From an uncultured Micavibrio sp. (lineage in GTDB: Bacteria > Pseudomonadota > Alphaproteobacteria > Micavibrionales > UBA1664), in the NCBI GenBank assembly GCA_937896295.1, contig CALBME010000187.1, positions 1 to 9,717 on the forward strand: a stretch of 9,717 bases of DNA, in the 5' to 3' direction. Below are positions 6,768 to 9,717 of this stretch, piece by piece. Position numbers and translations under genes: made by a program. The notes beneath the pieces were generated by a model that was not told the origin of the DNA, searched no databases, and worked only from the letters and a program-made list of their open reading frames with translations. How positions within the stretch are numbered: the stretch's first letter is position 1; every line of letters begins with the position of its first letter.

Positions 6768-7369
6768 TTTTTGTCGGGTGCGGGCGCAGATGCAGCTTGC
6801 GCGGGCGCATCGGAAGAACCGCGGATTTTTTCACGCAGGCGTTCGATGATGCTGCCCGTTTTTTTGGTGTCCTGATCCTTGAAATAGATCATGCGGGATT
6901 TTTCAAGATTCTGGCCCATGATTTCCGGAGGGAAGCGTTTGATGAAATCATCAATGTTGACCACTTCAACCTGGACCGTTTTTTCGCCGCCCTTTTCAAA
7001 GGTCAGCAGAAGGGGGAATTTTTCTCCTTCCTTGAGCGGACGGGTCAGGCCCTGAAGGACGACGTAATCGCCCGCCGCATTCAGCACCGTGGTCTTGCCG
7101 CCGCCCGGAATGGCAATGCTTGGCGTTTTTTCAGATATCATTGCGCCGGTTTCGGAAACCACGGTCGTGCGCAGGCCCGTGGTAACGCCGGCAGTGGAAC
7201 GCGCGCCGGTAATTTTATCATCGGCACCGTCATTGACGACAACCAGTGAAATACCCGCAAGCGGCGTTTTCTGATCCACCGCGATCACACTGGCGCGGGA
7301 AAAGGTCAGGGTTTCAGCGGCAAAGGCCGGAACAGACAGAAACAGAGCGAAAAGAAAAAGCAGGCGCAT
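6764..7369 (-). CDS. Exported PCu(A)C-like (copper chaperone fold) protein lacking the copper ligands
   Basis: This 201-residue protein has a Sec signal peptide (M-R-L-L-F to A-F-A, cleavage near residue 18) and no lipobox, so it should be periplasmic. Residues about 22-137 resemble the PCu(A)C/DUF461 periplasmic copper chaperone domain. The match includes the V-V-V-N-D-G-A-D-D-K-I-T-G-A-R-S region, an I-P-G-G-G-K-T segment, and the near-signature L-T-R-P-L-K-E-G-E-K-F-P-L-L-L-T-F-E at 108-125. By my eye alignment the His and Met ligands of the family motif are replaced: Arg67/Thr69 at the first His region, Tyr102 and Val104 at the His-x-Met; only Met77 may remain. The last 60 residues are an extension ending in a Pro/Ala tail. 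An AAGGGAG ribosome binding site supports the start. It lies 50 nt after the redoxin gene and overlaps the HAD gene by ATGA. The family call is moderately sure; loss of copper binding is inferred. Confidence 0.72.
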   Translation of the reverse strand: MRLLFLFALFLSVPAFAAETLTFSRASVIAVDQKTPLAGISLVVVNDGADDKITGARSTAGVTTGLRTTVVSETGAMISEKTPSIAIPGGGKTTVLNAAGDYVVLQGLTRPLKEGEKFPLLLTFEKGGEKTVQVEVVNIDDFIKRFPPEIMGQNLEKSRMIYFKDQDTKKTGSIIERLREKIRGSSDAPAQAASAPAPDKK

Positions 7370-7419
7370 GGCAATCTCCCTTTGAGAAGGTCAATTAAAC
7401 CATGCGATTGCGGCTTTTT

Positions 7420-8034
7420 CTAGTATTTGACCCCGCAGCCATAGCTTTGCGTGGTGGTCACGGATGCGGGCCGGCCGGCCGCCAGATCGTCCAGCACCGT
7501 TTTCACATAGTTTTTGGCGTTCGGGATGTCGGCGGGATCGGAGGTGGGACGGTCGTCGATTGCGCCCTGATAGACCAGCACACCGTCACGGTTGATGATG
7601 GCAATTGCGGGGGTGGTTTTGGCCCCGTACATGCGTCCGATATCACCTTTTTCATCCAGAATGGTGGCGGTGGCGGCGACATTCTGTTTAGCGGCCAGCG
7701 CGTCGGATTCCTGTGCGCTCAGGTGGCCCTGCTTGCCGGGAGCGCCGGAATTGATGCGCAGCCACACCGTGCCGGCGTCGGTCGCCATTTTCTGAAGGTT
7801 CTGCATGTTGCCGGAACCGTAATGCTTTTTGACATAGGGACATTCGGCATTGGTCCATTCAAGGACGACAGTCTTGCCCTTATACGCGGCAAGCGACTGC
7901 GTCACGCCCTTGGTATCAGATGCGGAAAAAACCGGGGCGGGGGCGCCTGTTTTCGGCGCGGTCAGGGTTTTGTCGGCTGCGAATGCAGGGGTGATGGCAA
8001 GAATGCACAGGGCGGCAAGAGCGATAAGGCGCAT
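7420..8034 (-). CDS. Exported redoxin / AhpC-TSA-like thiol protein
   Basis: This 204-residue protein has a signal peptide ending A-F-A near residue 19 and a thioredoxin-fold redoxin domain (about 28-185). The active site reads N-A-E-C-P-Y-V-K-K-H-Y with a single Cys65. The second Cys of a thioredoxin CxxC is Val68, so it resembles a peroxiredoxin more than a thioredoxin. The cis-proline is in K-T-T-P at 139-142. Downstream are the family-typical I-N-S-x-A-P-G-K-Q-G-H (94-104) and A-I-D-D-R-P-T-S-D-P-A-D-I-P. The C-terminus is Y-G-C-G-V-K-Y with Cys200, a possible resolving cysteine. Its ATG overlaps the stop of the ScsB/DsbD-like gene (TAATG), so the transporter is the likely electron donor. 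Caulobacter ScsB is known to feed a periplasmic peroxiredoxin pathway, which fits. Peroxidase activity itself is inference. Confidence 0.87.
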   Translation of the reverse strand: MRLIALAALCILAITPAFAADKTLTAPKTGAPAPVFSASDTKGVTQSLAAYKGKTVVLEWTNAECPYVKKHYGSGNMQNLQKMATDAGTVWLRINSGAPGKQGHLSAQESDALAAKQNVAATATILDEKGDIGRMYGAKTTPAIAIINRDGVLVYQGAIDDRPTSDPADIPNAKNYVKTVLDDLAAGRPASVTTTQSYGCGVKY

Positions 8035-9717
8035 TATTGTTGTTCCTCTTCAAACAGGGTTTCAATGATATCAGCCGAGAGAATCTGCGGCAGGACCACC
8101 GGCGCGGGACGCGTACCGTCATCGCCGGGGGCGCCGTAGAACACATAAATCGGCACGCCGGAACGACCGAATTTCTGCAGGTAATCGGTGATCTGCGGAT
8201 CGCGGTTGGTCCAGTCACCTTTCAGATAGGTCACATTGTTGTCGCGGAAAAGCGTCTGGGTTTCAGGGGTGGAGAGCACCACGCGTTCGTTCACAAGGCA
8301 TGTGATGCACCAGCTGGCCGTCATGTTGATGAAGACCGGATCGTCCGTTTCCTTCAGCGCGGTTTCCAGCGCATCGTTCGTAAAGGCCTGAACCTTGACC
8401 GCATCGGTGGAGACAGCGTCACCCGTTGCGGAAGGCGCGGTATGGATGAAAGACAGGCCGCCCAGCGTCAGCAGAATGATGACGATACTGAAGGCGCGGG
8501 TCAGGGTGCGTGCAGCCCTGCTGGACGGCTGGCGCCCGGCCAGCCAGATGGCAAAGGCAATCAGCACTGCACCCGCCAGCGTCCATGCCACGGCAGGGGA
8601 TCCGCCCTGACGGTCGATGACCCAGACCAGCCACACGGCGGACGCGAACATCGGGAATGCCAGAAGCTGGCGGAAGGTTTCCATCCACGCGCCGGGACGG
8701 GGCAGGAATTTCTGTACCCCCGGCACAAAGGCCAGCAGCAGGAAGGGCGCGGCAAGGCCAAGCCCCAGGAACGCAAAGATCAGGAGCGCCACGGGGGTCG
8801 GCTGGGTCATCGCGGCACCTACGGCGGTCGCCATGAACGGGGCCGAGCACGGTGTCGCCACCAGAGTCGCCAGAACGCCCGACAAAAAGGCGCTGAGCAG
8901 CGGGTGGTGTTTTTCTGCCAGAAGCATTTCGCCGCCGAAGGCGATGCGCAAGTTGAACATGCCCGCAAGGTTGAGGCCGACCACAAAGACAAGCCATGCC
9001 AGCGCGGCCACGAAGGCAGGGTTCTGCAGCTGGAAGCCCCAGCCGAGCTGTTGCCCGCCTGCACGCAGCGCGATGAGCGCGGCGGCCAGCGCCAGAAACA
9101 TGGTGATGATGCCGGCGGCATACAGCAGCGCGGTTTTCTGCGCATGCCGGCGTTCGTGATGCGGCATAGACACCAGATGCAGCGCCTTCATCGACAGGAT
9201 CGGGAACACACACGGCATGAGGTTGAGAATGGCACCGCCCAGCAACGCAAACAGCAGCAGGGTGAAAATACCGGCATTCGCGCCGTCAACGGGCGTGGCA
9301 CCCATGACAGGGGCAGCCGCGCCGGTGACAGGACCTGACACAACCCAGGCGTTCTCACCCATCTTGATAACGTAGCCGGCCGTGTCGACGGCAGACATAT
9401 CGCGGTCGTGAATGCGCGCCTGACGGAGGGTCAACGTGCCGCTGGCGGCTTCGTATTGCGCGGTCTGGTCGGCGGCGTTTTCAAGATAACCCCATTCGAG
9501 CGGGAAAAATTCGATATCGCCGTCTTCACCGGCGGCAAGGCGCGAGGCGGAGGCAGGCAGGCTTACACGCACGCGCACGTCGGAGCCGTCGAGATCGGTC
9601 ACGGTCTGCCAGTCCACCGGCTGGGGCAGCCGGGCGCCGGCGGCGGTGAAAATATCGCTGTTGGCCGGTCTGGATTTGGCCGCGACCTTGAGGTCGAGCG
9701 CGATGTCGTGCTGTTCG
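8034..9717 (-). CDS. DsbD/ScsB-family thiol-disulfide electron transporter (5' end outside window)
   Basis: This family moves reducing equivalents from cytoplasmic thioredoxin across the inner membrane to periplasmic thiol proteins. The frame is open to the right edge, so 560 residues of the C-terminal part are present; a GTG at 9615-9617 is internal, since coding continues upstream of it. The first 140 or so residues are a DsbD-alpha/ScsB-like beta-rich periplasmic domain, with no cysteine in the visible part. Then comes an approximately eight-helix membrane domain with the two redox cysteines: N-L-M-P-C-V-F-P (Cys codon 9210-9212) and A-T-P-C-S-A-P-F (8847-8849). The C-terminal periplasmic thioredoxin-like domain has the active site S-W-C-I-T-C-L-V-N-E (Cys codons 8307-8309 and 8298-8300) and G-V-P-I with the cis-proline. 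The C-I-T-C-x-V-N-E context and the long N-terminal region favour the ScsB type over DsbD. Partner genes downstream support an envelope redox role. Confidence 0.92.
   Translation of the reverse strand, partial: EQHDIALDLKVAAKSRPANSDIFTAAGARLPQPVDWQTVTDLDGSDVRVRVSLPASASRLAAGEDGDIEFFPLEWGYLENAADQTAQYEAASGTLTLRQARIHDRDMSAVDTAGYVIKMGENAWVVSGPVTGAAAPVMGATPVDGANAGIFTLLLFALLGGAILNLMPCVFPILSMKALHLVSMPHHERRHAQKTALLYAAGIITMFLALAAALIALRAGGQQLGWGFQLQNPAFVAALAWLVFVVGLNLAGMFNLRIAFGGEMLLAEKHHPLLSAFLSGVLATLVATPCSAPFMATAVGAAMTQPTPVALLIFAFLGLGLAAPFLLLAFVPGVQKFLPRPGAWMETFRQLLAFPMFASAVWLVWVIDRQGGSPAVAWTLAGAVLIAFAIWLAGRQPSSRAARTLTRAFSIVIILLTLGGLSFIHTAPSATGDAVSTDAVKVQAFTNDALETALKETDDPVFINMTASWCITCLVNERVVLSTPETQTLFRDNNVTYLKGDWTNRDPQITDYLQKFGRSGVPIYVFYGAPGDDGTRPAPVVLPQILSADIIETLFEEEQQ

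Noticed and set aside
7370..7419. Possible terminator between the redoxin and PCu(A)C-like genes, suggested by an A/T run next to GC-rich sequence
   Set aside because: No stem of useful length can be formed with the correct orientation for the minus strand, so read-through is more likely.
8037..9338. Plus-strand open frame of 433 codons opposite the DsbD/ScsB-like gene
   Set aside because: It is highly polar (Arg/Gln/His/Gly-rich), the reverse complement of membrane-helix codons, and has no independent evidence.
9615..9617. GTG start for the DsbD/ScsB-like gene
   Set aside because: The frame stays open upstream to the window edge with plausible coding sequence, and the family has a longer N-terminal domain with a signal peptide, so this GTG is an internal valine.

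Overview
This GC-rich window most likely comes from an alphaproteobacterial chromosome. Three things point that way: the aroQ-accB-accC gene order, a histidine kinase whose dimerisation region reads like the alphaproteobacterial PleC/DivJ group, and a DsbD/ScsB-type membrane electron transporter next to a peroxiredoxin-like protein. All ten genes are on the minus strand, so transcription runs from right to left. Two genes run off the window: the DsbD/ScsB-type gene at the right edge and a large lipoprotein gene at the left edge. I see no mobile element, CRISPR array, tRNA or rRNA gene, or obvious sign of horizontal transfer. The many long plus-strand reading frames are antisense shadows of the minus-strand genes.

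Reading in the direction of transcription, the first block (9717 to about 5722) is five tightly packed genes. They are a DsbD/ScsB-family thiol-disulfide electron transporter, an exported redoxin (TAATG overlap), an exported protein with a PCu(A)C-like fold that seems to have lost its copper ligands (50 nt gap), a HAD-superfamily phosphatase (ATGA overlap) and AroQ, the type II 3-dehydroquinate dehydratase (ATGA overlap). This looks like an envelope redox/metal module joined by translational coupling to a cytoplasmic phosphatase and a shikimate-pathway enzyme.

The second block (5638 to 3253) is accB-accC, the biotin carboxyl carrier and biotin carboxylase of acetyl-CoA carboxylase, which makes malonyl-CoA for fatty acid synthesis. 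It is followed by a small exported protein of unknown function. A candidate promoter lies ahead of accB and a candidate Rho-independent terminator follows the small protein gene.

The third block (3160 to 1) has a soluble two-PAS histidine kinase with a PleC/DivJ-like core, then a large, cysteine-rich predicted lipoprotein of unknown function. The leader of the lipoprotein gene contains repeats that could fold over its ribosome binding site.

Most of the window is core metabolism and envelope maintenance. The least explained parts are the ligand-less PCu(A)C-like protein, the coupled redox-HAD-aroQ arrangement and the unknown lipoprotein.
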